Origin: Mycoplasmopsis equigenitalium
GTDB taxonomy: Bacteria > Bacillota_I > Bacilli_A > Mycoplasmatales > Metamycoplasmataceae
Direction: 5' to 3'
Length of the DNA: 64,000 nucleotides
NCBI RefSeq assembly: GCF_024498255.1
Contig: NZ_CP101808.1
Location: forward strand, 248,001-312,000
The notes beneath the pieces are model-generated. The model saw only the letters and a list, made by a program, of their open reading frames with translations. It searched no databases and was not told where the DNA came from. Positions 31,857-41,789 of this stretch are shown in pieces. Position 1 is the stretch's first letter, and each line of letters begins with the position of its first letter. A program made the position numbers and the translations under genes.

Positions 31857-31887
31857 GTTTTCCTTTCTTTATATATAAAGCAACAAA

Positions 31888-34800
31888 CTAAATTGCTTTA
31901 CCATCTTTTCTTACAACAGCTTTATTTGCTTTTGAAAAATCAAATATGTAACATATTGTTCCATTACCAAGCTCTCCTGTACTTTGGTCGGGATATTGTT
32001 CTACAGGAGTTGGGGCAGGGAAATATGCGTCTGTGTTATCGTCTTCTGGAATATAAATTGCCGCCTCTGCAGATGTGATATTTTTGTAATAAACTTTTCC
32101 GTAATAGGTATATTCAATTTGAATTACAAGGTTGTGTGTAAAAGTTGTACCAGTTTTTTTATTAATAGCTGAAGAATATGTTTGAATTTGTGCTGGTAAA
32201 TGAGTCAATGGAATTGATATATGACTATATTTTTCGTGATATAAAACTAGATCCTTAAAAATATATTTTAACGCGGGGTGTTTTGCTAAATTTTGTGAAT
32301 AGCAATGAATGGAACGTTCAATAACTCCATTAGTAGGTTTTTTTACTACTAATCAACGTTTATGACCAATGTTATGTTCTTCATCAACCGTAGATATCAT
32401 TCCATCTATACGTGCAAGTGTTATTTTTACATTTGTTAAACCGGTAGGATATTGTGGTTTTTCAAAATATTGCATTTGTGACCATTTATTTACGGTGTCT
32501 GGTTTTCCTGAATTATCCACTTCACGTTGAAGATCGCGAGCAGTTAATGTGCCAGGGGAAGAACAATTAATTACCACCTTTGTATCAGCAGGATGCATAC
32601 GGAATTCAGCGTGCTCGCTTCGAATCATATATCCAAAATCTGTTGCATCAAACACTCTATTAATCACTGTTTGCGGGTTTGCTGTGTAAATTTTTTGGAT
32701 TGCTTGAGTATCTTCGATATATCACTTACCATTTTCTTCTGCCATAAGTTTATATTTAATTTCGATGTAATCGTCGAAATTTTTTCTTATTGTCTCGCGA
32801 ATTTTATAAGGGGCAGGAAGTGAGGCGCCATCCTCTGATCTGAGGACAATATCTTCATTTTTAACCTTATCTGGGTCATTTTGATGATAACTGCCATCTT
32901 GTTCTAAACCATTATTAAGTAATACGAATTTTAGTTTACGTGTATTTTTTCAGTAATTAAGTCCGTCTATCATTTTCTTTTTTCATTTATGTGAGCAGAA
33001 GTTTGTAATGACTAACGGTACTCGTTTTTGAAGATTTCCATATGTAATCAAAATATATATTTTTTTTGTACCATTTTCATCATCGTTCTCATTACCAACA
33101 GTTTCATCGATAGCAAACGTAAAATCTCGGGTATTATCGTGAATTTTATATTTGCTTGTAATTTGTCTTGCTAATTGTTGCAGTTTCGATGGTTTTGGTT
33201 TGCAAAATGACATTGTTAGGTCAAAATCGGTAAATCGAATCATTGATGGTAAGTTACTGTACGCTCTTATGATCTCGACAGATTCAGAGCCCCATTGTGT
33301 AATGAGTTCTTGAACAAGAACTTTTTCTTCAAACTGTTTAGCAGTAAGGTATCCAGTAATATTAATGATTTTTTCTGCAAAAATTGTTGGATCCTCTTTT
33401 GATTTAATTAGAAGTGTTATTTCTTTTTTATCACCAACGGTTGCAACTTTTTGCATATTAATTAAAACTTCATGACTAGCCTCAAGTGCTGCTAAATCAA
33501 TTGGAGTATCATTTTTTAGTGCATCTCTTGTTTGGTATGGAACAATACTTGCGTGTTTATCAATATTGTTTTTAGTGGTTACTTCATTAGGAAGTTTATT
33601 AATTAAGTTATCTACCATTCTTTTTAATGCTACTTTTTTTGTTAAGAAGCCAGTAACTGTAATTCTGTGAACGATTGATTCACCATGAAAACTTAGTTTT
33701 AAGTCACATTGTACATAACCTGATAGCGAACTGTAAGTATGAGTTGCTGAAGCAAAGCTAACATCAATCCTTGGTACTAGCGCTGCAAAGCTTACTTTAA
33801 TATCATTTTCTAATTCAGTAATAGTTTTATAGATCGCTGCACTAGGGTCAGTACTTGGAATTAAGTCTTTATACATGCTAGTTGTATAACTACTTTTAAT
33901 TTTTGCTTTAGCTTCATTAAGTATTTTTAGTCTTCATTGTGCCGAAGTTAAAAAGCCTTTAATTAGGAAAATTTCTTCATAATCAGTTCCACGCAAGTTA
34001 ATGTTTAAGGTAACTTTAACATACCCGAGTGGATCATTATTTAATCGTTGTTTAATTGTGATTGTAGCACCGTACTGACTTGCTAAGTCAACTAATGATG
34101 TTTTGCAATCATTATCAAGATCGCCGATCACATTATATTTATCATAAGTTGCTGAAGCAACATCATCATTGTAAAGCGTTGTTTGGTACTCATCATTAAT
34201 CGCGGCTTTAATTGCAGCTATATCTTTGTTAAGTGATGCGGCATCACTTAAAAAGCCTTTAATTTTCATGGTAATTAGTTCGGTTTCGTTACCAATTTGT
34301 GCAATAAAACTAACGGTTCTTACTCCATCTCCATTAGCAAGCAAGGTGTAATCTTTTACAGTTAAACCTTGGTAGTTTAGCATAATGGTTTTAATTGGTA
34401 CGGCAACATCAGCGGTAAAGTCATCAAAATTAGCATATGCTGAAGCTGGTGAACTTACTCCTTTATCGGTGTGATTTTTGGTTACTGTTTCTTTACCTAC
34501 TTCATTTACAAAGTGCATTAAGTTACGACGATCAATATTGTTTTTAGTTAAAAAGCCATGAACTATAATGTCTTTTGTTTTAGTAATATTGTTGAATTCT
34601 GCTTCAATTGTTACTAATTTTTCACCGCGTTCATAGTACACGCCATCATTAACTTCGTGTACAACTCTTAAGTTAACTTTGTAAGGTTGTGTTTTTGCTT
34701 CAAAATCATATCCGGTATCAGTTGCCAGTTTTTGAATGGTATCAAATGTAACTTCTGATGCTTCATTATTAACATGTTTGGTATTAAAATGGTACTCATC

Positions 34801-36378
34801 CATTTCTCTAAAGATTTGACTAAATGCATACTCTGCTCAAGCGTTTTCATCCATAAAGCCAGTGACTGTAATGTTTTTACGTAACTTAGCTTTTTGTTTG
34901 CTAAGCACTAAAACTAAGAGTTTTTCACCACGAGTATCATTAGGTGCTTGTGATTCGAGTGTAAAGCTAATATTTTTTTTCTTTGCCTCGTCATCAAAGT
35001 GTCAGTCAACATCGTTAAAGAAATCAATGTAGTCAACGTATTTGTGAAGACTTGGTAATTTATTAGTGTTTTGTCTTGTAACAGTGCTGTTAGCGATTTC
35101 TAAAGCAACGTTTTCTAATTCTTTTTGGTGTGAAAATTGTAAAGGCGCAAAACCTTCAACATTAAATTTAATATTTTTGGTTGTTTTGCGTAACTTAGCA
35201 ACAATACTTACATCTATAGAGTCGTTTGATTTTAATTCAAAGGTTGGTGTATCAAAACTTGATTCAGGAATTTTAGATTTTAGACTTGCAAAATCAAAAT
35301 GGATATCTTGGAAAATATTTTCAACATTAAGATAATCGCTAGCAATTACTTCTTCTGTTGTTTTGGCTTTGTAATTGCTTGTTAAAAAACTTTTACCTAA
35401 ACCAGCAAAAGCTTCATCAAGGGTTTGCGAATCTTTAACACTTTGTGGTAGATAACCTTCGATAATGAATTTAACACTTGCACTTTCTTGGTCACAAGTA
35501 AGATTAAGTGTTACTTCCATCGCATCAACTTCTTGTGTACCTGGTCTTAGGAATGGTGTATAACTAAACGTTAACTCAATTGGTATACTACCAAGAGTTG
35601 GATCGCTATTAGCAAGTTCGGTTAGTGGTAAGCCAGTATCTGCTGCTAAATCACTAAGTTCAGGGTAAAGGACGTTAGTTACAACTTTATCTTTATTGTT
35701 TAAGGTTACAACTTTGTTTTTGTTTAGTGGGATTTTACGAATAGCATTTAGGTTACCACGTAAACTTGAAACTGCCCCAATTAAGGCTATTAGTTCCTTA
35801 TTATTTCAATCAGGGGCTTTAAAACCGGTAATAGTTATTTCGTCACTAACTTCGGTATGACCATTTTTGTCAATTAAAAAAATGCAAGCCGTAAGCTTGT
35901 TATTGTTTTTATCGATGTTAATAATATCGTAACTCACGGTATAGTCGCTTGGCACGCTTCCAATTAGTTGCAAGTTGTCATATGAAACATCTATCACACT
36001 TTTGCTTTCTTTATTTTCAACATCAAGCGATAAACTTCTTAGTGTAGTTTTCATTTGTTGAATGTCACTTTTGCTTTCTTGTTGTTTTTTTGCGACATTT
36101 AACAATACAGCTATTGTGCCTACCGAAACAATAACGGGAGCAGCAACGGCAATTAAAGCGCCAACAATATTCTTTACATTAAGTGGACGTCTAGCATTAG
36201 CAATTTGCTGTGGATGGATAGAGGTTGGTTGTTGGTTGTATTGTGTGTAGTATTCGGGCAAATTTGTTGTCTGTGTTGGTTGCGGTGTCAATTGATTTGG
36301 GTTTGAGTTTTGAGTTAGCTGAAGGTCTTTGTTTTCGGTATGACTATCAGCGTTTTGATTATGTTCTTTTTTACTCAT
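31888..36378 (-). CDS. Large membrane-anchored surface protein 4
   Basis: A 1496-aa paralogue; I checked that the frame is free of TAA/TAG across the gaps between TGA-split segments. The N-terminus is almost identical to gene 1 (KEHNQNADSHTENKDL). The TM follows at about 72-96 (IVGALIAVAAPVIVSVGTI). Its modules diverge more from genes 1 and 2 than those do from each other. The C-terminal domain ends in FDFSKANKAVVRKDGKAI. It is transcribed from the homopolymer promoter at 36470-36500 and followed by gene 3 after 31 nt. An AGGAGTG ribosome site precedes the ATG. Confidence 0.85.
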
Positions 36379-36924
36379 TTTTTTAACACTCCTATTTAGT
36401 GAAAGAAGTTATAGTTATGTTTGTATATCTATTAATATGTAACATAGTTACAATCTTACTTCCTCCCTAAATATACAACTTTGCAAAAAAAAAAAAAAAA
36501 GCAAAAAAATGGCCAAATATCGCCCTAAAATGAAATAAATCATTTTTTAATAGTGGTTTCAACTAACAAAATTTTTCAGTAAGTTTTTGCGCTATTTGAG
36601 GGGATATTTTTAACAAATTGATTAAAAAAAACTTATAACATTTACAAAAATCAATGAAGTGTAAATCTTTGCATTTAACCGAAAAATGTTTTAAAACAGA
36701 CATAGACATTAATGTGAAAAAAAACATTTTTGCAAGCGAGAAAAAAGATAAAAAAATACGCTAAATTAGGGAAATGAACGCATTTTTATTCTCAGTAAAT
36801 TGCAATAAGTACCCAAGTTGCTATGAAAAAATAACAGCTTTTCATATTTTTTTATTTTTTTAGTATTTTTTATCCCTCCAGAATACATATATAAGTGGTT
36901 ATAAAAAAAGAAAGGGGGTGATCT
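36379..36924. repeat. Conserved divergent intergenic module, copy 2
   Basis: Near-identical to 21218-21763 and of the same length (546 nt). It contains no gene. It separates surface gene 4 from coiled-coil copy 3 and carries the promoters of both. Confidence 0.8.
36470..36500 (-). promoter_or_regulatory. Homopolymer promoter of surface gene 4
   Basis: A 16-base A-run at 36485-36500 and TATATT box at 36475-36470 on the minus strand, 9 nt apart. The geometry and flanks are the same as for gene 1. Confidence 0.6.
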
Positions 36925-37488
36925 ATGCCCAAAAATGAAAATGCACTTTATAATTTAATTAAAGATGCAACCAAACTAACCAATAAGGAGGTAATGTCTA
37001 TTTTAAAACGTTACTCGGATGTTGATATGTTTCAAATGATGTTTGAAAATGAACCCAATATCCTTTGATTAATTGCAAAAATAGATCAAAATAATATGAA
37101 ACAAAAAACAGAAAATGACAAATTCAAACAAATAGATCAGAAATTTGATCAAATTGATAAGAGATTTGATAGCTTTGAAACGAGATTTGAAGAAAAGTTT
37201 GAGACACTTACTAAAACCCTCCTTGGCGCAATTGCTGACGTAAAAAAAGAAATGTATATTGAATTTAACAAGGTTAATTCTAGACTCGATATACTAGAAC
37301 AAGATGTCGCGCAACTCAAAACAGATGTTACACAACTCAAAACAGATGTCACACAACTCAAAACAGATGTCACACAACTCAAAACAGATGTTGCACAACT
37401 CAAAACAGATGTCGCGCAACTCAAAACAGATGTTGCAGTTCTTCAATCTGATGTGTTAATACTTAAGTCATTTCATAACATTAACTAA
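36925..37488 (+). CDS. Small coiled-coil protein, copy 3
   Basis: A 187-aa soluble protein from ATG 36925 with a strong AAGGGGGTGATCT ribosome site. The N-terminal domain (LYNLIKDATKLTNKEVMSIL ... DMFQMMF) is homologous to copy 1, but the coiled coil is different: FDQIDKRFDSFETRFEEKFE followed by six QLKTDVx heptads and a VLQSDVLILKSFHNIN end. One TGA is Trp. Modular exchange of the coiled-coil half is visible on comparing copies 1 and 3. I infer a structural or regulatory partner of the surface-protein locus, on the basis of repeated linkage only. Confidence 0.75.
37312..37437 (+). repeat. Six 21-bp in-frame tandem repeats (QLKTDVx heptads)
   Basis: Units begin at 37312 and repeat every 21 nt. 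They encode QLKTDV followed by T or A. They are unrelated in sequence to the QRLDKVE units of copies 1 and 2 but have the same period. Confidence 0.9.
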
Positions 37489-37498
37489 TTTTGAGAAT

Positions 37499-37526
37499 AA
37501 AAAACGTTTGTAAGACGTTTTTTATT
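37499..37526 (+). terminator. Terminator of coiled-coil copy 3
   Basis: AAAAAACGT (37499-37507) pairs with ACGTTTTTT (37515-37523) around a 7-nt loop and is followed by T-rich sequence. Confidence 0.8.
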
Positions 37527-37613
37527 TACTTAAAACTATATTTTGAAGAAGTTGAAAATCGCATAAGGTTACTGTGCAAAAAACAGTTTTAGCAATGATA
37601 AGTATAAAGCAAT

Positions 37614-37637
37614 AAAAAAAGCAGCAGCGCTGCTTTT
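37614..37637 (-). terminator. rpmF terminator
   Basis: AAAAGCAGC (37617-37625) and GCTGCTTTT (37629-37637) form a stem, and on the minus strand a T-run follows. It lies 3 nt beyond the rpmF stop. Confidence 0.8.
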
Positions 37638-37639
37638 AA

Positions 37640-37831
37640 TTAATCGTTTAAAGGTTTAAAACCTGCAACCTTTTTATTTTTATAAAATCCACAAAACTGA
37701 CATGCAACATGAGGTTCAATTTGTTTTGAACAATTAGAACACGCTCTTGTACCTGTTGCTGTTAAAGAATCATGGGTTCTTCTTAAATGTTTACGTTGCT
37801 TTGAAGTTTTACGCTTGGGAACAATTGCCAC
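37640..37831 (-). CDS. rpmF: 50S ribosomal protein L32
   Basis: 63 aa starting MAIVPKRKTSKQRKHLRR, the universal L32 N-terminus. Two CxxC pairs (CSNC and CQFC) form the zinc ribbon of the C+ form. A GGAGGAGAAA ribosome site precedes the ATG. It is monocistronic and divergent from tmcAL. Confidence 0.98.
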   Translation of the reverse strand: MAIVPKRKTSKQRKHLRRTHDSLTATGTRACSNCSKQIEPHVACQFCGFYKNKKVAGFKPLND

Positions 37832-37931
37832 TTTCTCCTCCTTATGTGATGTTGCTATTAATCGTAATGAATATTATAAATCATTCTTTTCAATTTTATC
37901 AAATAATTTTTAAAATAAAAGTGCAAATTTA

Positions 37932-37943
37932 TATAATAAAAAT
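37932..37943 (+). promoter_or_regulatory. -10 box giving a leaderless tmcAL transcript
   Basis: TATAAT at 37932-37937 ends 6 nt before ATG 37944. Transcription would begin at the start codon itself. Confidence 0.6.
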
Positions 37944-38894
37944 ATGCGAAAACCACGATTAGGTATTGTAGTTGAATATAATCCGTTTCATAACGGACAT
38001 ATTTTTCAATTAGAATATGCGAAAAAACACTTTCCATGCCATGATATTTATCTTTTTATGTCAGGCAAATATACTCAGCGTGCAGAAATAAATATTTTAC
38101 CGTTTCGCACACGTGTTAAAATTGCAAAGAAATTTGGTGTGAAAAAAGTAATCAAATTGAAACAAAAATATGTTATTCAAGCAGCGCACATTTTTGCAAA
38201 ACACGCAATTTTAATGATGAAGAAACACCATATTAATTCTTTATTATTTGGCAGCGAAACTAATGACATTGATGTTTTTAAAAAGACGGCGAATGTAATT
38301 TGTAGCGAAGATTCGAATTTTCGTGCGACTTTAAAATCATATTTGAAGCAAGGCTTCTCTTTTCCACGCGCTAATAATGAGGCATTAAAAGAAATTTTTG
38401 GTCGTGAATTTATTATGCCAAATGATATTTTAGGTCTCGAATATGTCAAAGCAATTTATAAACATAAGTTATCGATCGAACCATTTTGTCATAAAAGAAC
38501 AAATGACTTTCACGCTAAGATTCCAAATGGAGTTTATGCATCAGCAACGTATATACGAGAACAATTAGTACAAGGTAATTATGAAGAAGCAAGTAAATAT
38601 ACGCCTGTAAAATTAAAAACAAAATTTCCTAAAATTCAAGACAAATTCAAGAGATTTAAAGAAATTTTACGTAAAACAGATAATACTGATTTAGCGCAAA
38701 TTCCACTTGTCAGCGAAGGAATTGAGAACTTATTTAAAAAACATATTGATGCAAAAACATATGAAGAATTTATCGATCGTTGTAACTCAAAACGTTATAC
38801 TAGCTCGAGAATTAAGCGAGTAATGCTTGCGATTCTTTTGAAACAGTTTCCCTTACGACTTAAAATTCGTAAGTTCTGAATCAATTTTTATTAA
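37944..38894 (+). CDS. tmcAL: tRNA(Met) cytidine acetate ligase TmcAL
   Basis: 316 aa (TGA at 38877 is Trp; the real stop is TAA 38892-38894). It is an HIGH-type nucleotidyltransferase: YNPFHNGH (residues 12-19) is the ATP-binding motif, and LFMSGKYTQRAEINILPFR follows. The family (formerly YlbM/DUF795) activates acetate with ATP and makes N4-acetylcytidine at the wobble position of elongator tRNA-Met. Length is somewhat shorter than the roughly 400 aa of Bacillus. It begins on an apparently leaderless mRNA. Confidence 0.85.
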
Positions 38895-39002
38895 AAAAGC
38901 CATGAAAACACACGAAATTACATTGAAACTTTTTATTTTCAAAAATGGTAAAATATTTCTGAAGTGATATTGTGGAAATAATTACTTATAGAAGGAGAAA
39001 AA

Positions 39003-40376
39003 ATGAAAGAAGAAAAAATTATTGTTGTTGGTGCCAACCACGCGGGAACAAGTTTTTTAAGAACAATTAAAACTTTGAATTCAAACGCTAACATCACAGC
39101 ATATGATCGTAATACTAACACATCATTTTTAGGATGTGGTATTGCATTATGAGTAGGGGGAGAATTTAAAGAACCAACCGGTTTATTCTACTCTTCGCCC
39201 GCATCATTAATTAAGGATTATGGGATTAATCTTCATATTGAACACGAAGTAATTGGTGTTGATCGAGAAAATAAAACTGTTACTGTTTTAAATCTTAGAA
39301 CCAAGAAAGAATTTAAGGATAGTTATGACAAACTAGTGTTTGCTGGTGGAACATGACCTGTTGAAATTAACATTCCAGGCGCAAACTTAAACAACATTGT
39401 GTTATCAAAATTATTCCAGCACGGTGAATATATTCAACAAAAAGCAAACGATAAAAGCATTAAAAATGTTGTTGTTGTTGGTGCTGGTTACATTGGTGTT
39501 GAGCTAGTTGAGGCATTCCATATTAAAGGTAAAAATGTTACTTTAATTGATATGGAAAGTCGTGTGCTTCCAAATTACTTTGATGCCGAATTTACAGATG
39601 AGCTTGAAAAAAGAATGAAGACACACAAAATTAACATGGCGTTGGGTCAAATTGTTCAAGAATTTAAATCAAAAGATGGTAAAAACGTATCAAGCGTTGT
39701 AACTAATAAAGGTGAATACCCAGCTGATCTTGTAATTATGTCAATTGGCTTTAAACCTCGTACAGATTGTATTGATGTTGAAAAATTACCAAATGGTGCA
39801 ATTAAAGTTGACGAATTCCAAAGAACAATTTCGGATCCTAACATTTATGCATTAGGTGACTCAGCTGCTTTAAAATCAATGGTTAATGGTGAATACCAAC
39901 ACGTTGCCCTTGCAACAAACGCTGTTAAAACTGGTGTTGTGGCTGCTACTCACCTTGCTGGTGTTAATGCTCCATTCCCTGGTGTAGCAGGAACAAACGC
40001 AATTAATGTTTTTGGTTGCTCGTACGCATCAACAGGATTTACACTTAAGGCTGCGAAAGAAAATGGTTTCAAAAACGCTGCTGTTGAATATTGAATTGAC
40101 AATGACAGACCAGAATTCATGAGAAGTGTAGAAAAAGTGGGAATTAAAGTGACCTATGATAAAGATTCTTTAAGAATTTTAGGTGCTCAATTAGGTACTT
40201 GAGGAAAAGTAAGACACACAGAAGCAATTTATATGTTTTCTGTAGCAATTCAAAACAAAATGACATTACTAGATCTTGCTTTAAGTGATGTTTACTTCCT
40301 ACCTCACTTTAACAAGCCATTTAACTTCATGTTAATGCCATTACTTAACGCATTAGGTATTAAATACAAAAAATAA
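39003..40376 (+). CDS. nox: NADH oxidase, water-forming (CoA-disulfide-reductase family)
   Basis: A 457-aa FAD enzyme that regenerates NAD+ by reducing oxygen, central for mycoplasmas that live by glycolysis. The N-terminal FAD site is VVGANHAGTSF (8-18), and the redox-active Cys is C45 in SFLGCGIALW. The NAD site is VVVGAGYIGVELVEAF near 156-171. The second FAD motif is IYALGDSA, and the dimerisation domain forms the last 120 residues. An AGAAGGAGA ribosome site is present. Trp residues are TGA-encoded. Confidence 0.9.
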
Positions 40377-40378
40377 AT

Positions 40379-40912
40379 ATGTCAAAATCAACTAAATTAT
40401 TTGAAACTGATTGAATTTCTGTACACAAATCTGAAAAAGGGTTTATTTATTGTCAGCGCAAAAGCGTAAACTCAATTGCGGCGTTACTTTATAAAAAAGT
40501 TGATAATGAAAAGTTATTTTTAGTTCATTATCAACCTTTGCCAGAAGTAGAGGAGAAAACAAAATTCGATGATTGTTTTCCTTCAACAGTAACGGGCGCA
40601 ATTGAAGAGGGAGAAAAACCAGTTGAGTGTGTAATCCGGGAAATTCAAGAAGAAACTGGCTTTAAAGTTACTAAAAAGCATATTAAAGCAAGTTCTGTGT
40701 CAATCGCAACGACACAAATGAATGAAAAGGTTTTCAATTTTTTAGTTGATGTAACAAATTTGGAACAAGGCGAGATTATGAATGATGGTTCCTTATTCGA
40801 AGCTGTTTCTTATAATGAGTGAAAAACTGCTGCTGAATTAGAAACAATTTTTGAAAGAGAACTTTATCTTTCTAGCCTAACGTCTTGTTATTTACTAACT
40901 AAAAAAATCTAG
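40379..40912 (+). CDS. Nudix hydrolase (ADP-ribose pyrophosphatase type)
   Basis: A 177-aa protein. The Nudix box runs from GAIEEGEKPVECVI to REIQEETGF, fitting GX5EX7REUXEEXGU; the Glu residues bind Mg2+ for cleaving nucleoside diphosphate-X bonds. Substrate cannot be read from sequence; ADP-ribose is likely by family resemblance. It begins 2 nt after the nox stop, so it is co-transcribed with nox. Its TAG stop is inside the stem of the terminator shared with recR. Confidence 0.85.
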
Positions 40913-40933
40913 TCATTGTACTAGATTTTTTTT
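40901..40933. terminator. Bidirectional terminator containing both stop codons
   Basis: A perfect 12-bp stem AAAAAATCTAGT (40902-40913) / ACTAGATTTTTT (40920-40931) with a 6-nt loop. The Nudix TAG is in one arm (40910-40912) and the recR TAG, read as CTA, is in the other (40921-40923). Confidence 0.9.
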
Positions 40934-41496
40934 CGGTTTTCAAATGCTTGTTTCAAGGTTATTTCATCAATATAATCAATTTGCGAACCAAAAGGTAAAC
41001 CGATTGCGAGTTTGGAAATATTTTTATTTTTCAATTTGTTAATTAAAAATTCTGATTTGATTTCGCCTTGTAAATTTGGACTCAACGCCAAAATAATATT
41101 AGTGTGAGTATTAATATAATCTCAATCGTTACTTTTTAACTCAAGCGGAGCATTTTGTTTTTTATCAATTGCTTGTTCTCAAACAAAATACTCGCCATTA
41201 TAAAATTCACCTTGTTCAATTTTGTCAACATCGTTAATTGTTTCAACAATCATTAGTTGATTTTTATTGCGGTTATTATCTAAACAAATATTGCATAAAT
41301 AATCAGTGGCAATATAATGACAGTGGTCACAGATAAAAACATAATTTTTAACTTTTTCAATTGCTTTGATTAAATTAGCAACTTCTTGTGGTTCCATCTT
41401 TAATAGATGTTGCGAAATTTTTGCTGCTGTTTTTTTAGTGATGCCAGGCAAATTACTTAAAGCCTGATTAAGTTCGTTAATAATGTGATTTTCCAT
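40921..41496 (-). CDS. recR: Recombination protein RecR
   Basis: 191 aa. An N-terminal helix-hairpin-helix (LSNLPGITKKTAAKISQHLL) is followed by a C4 zinc finger C56/C59/C68/C71 and a TOPRIM domain beginning LMIVETINDVDKIE. RecR loads RecA at gaps together with RecO. Its gene is the last of dnaX-ybaB-recR, the classical arrangement, and starts 2 nt after the ybaB stop. Confidence 0.95.
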
Positions 41497-41498
41497 AA

Positions 41499-41789
41499 CT
41501 AAAATGGCATATTTTTTGGCATTTTTGGTGCCGATGCTTCGTATTCTGTATCAATATTATCAACTGCTTCATTAATTGAAAGTGCGATCATATCTTCTAG
41601 CAACTCGATATCATCTTCATCAATTAAAATTGGGTCAATTTTCAATGATTTAATCTTTTTATTACCAGTCATAACAAGGCTAAGCCCTTGTTTTTCGATG
41701 GTAAATTCTTTTTTAATAAATTCTTTTTCTCTTAATTCGAGTTCGGCTTGCATTTTCTTTGCTTGTTTCATCATTTCATTAATGTTCAT
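41499..41789 (-). CDS. ybaB: YbaB/EbfC nucleoid-associated protein
   Basis: 96 aa, small and charged. It begins MNINEMMKQAKKMQAELEL and contains LSLVMTGNKKIKSLKIDPIL, diagnostic of YbaB/EbfC DNA-binding dimers that form tweezer-like structures. It overlaps the end of dnaX by 11 nt and has a GAAAAGATG start context. Confidence 0.93.
   Translation of the reverse strand: MNINEMMKQAKKMQAELELREKEFIKKEFTIEKQGLSLVMTGNKKIKSLKIDPILIDEDDIELLEDMIALSINEAVDNIDTEYEASAPKMPKNMPF

Noticed and set aside
37149-37424. Minus-strand open frame rich in SCVTSVL repeats
   Set aside because: It is the mirror of the 21-bp QLKTDV repeats of coiled-coil copy 3, with no ribosome site or promoter.
37312-37437. Regular 21-bp repeats resembling a small CRISPR array
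   Set aside because: The units are directly adjacent, without unique spacers, stay in frame and encode coiled-coil heptads. No cas genes are nearby. The same applies to 16497-16580 and 22121-22246.
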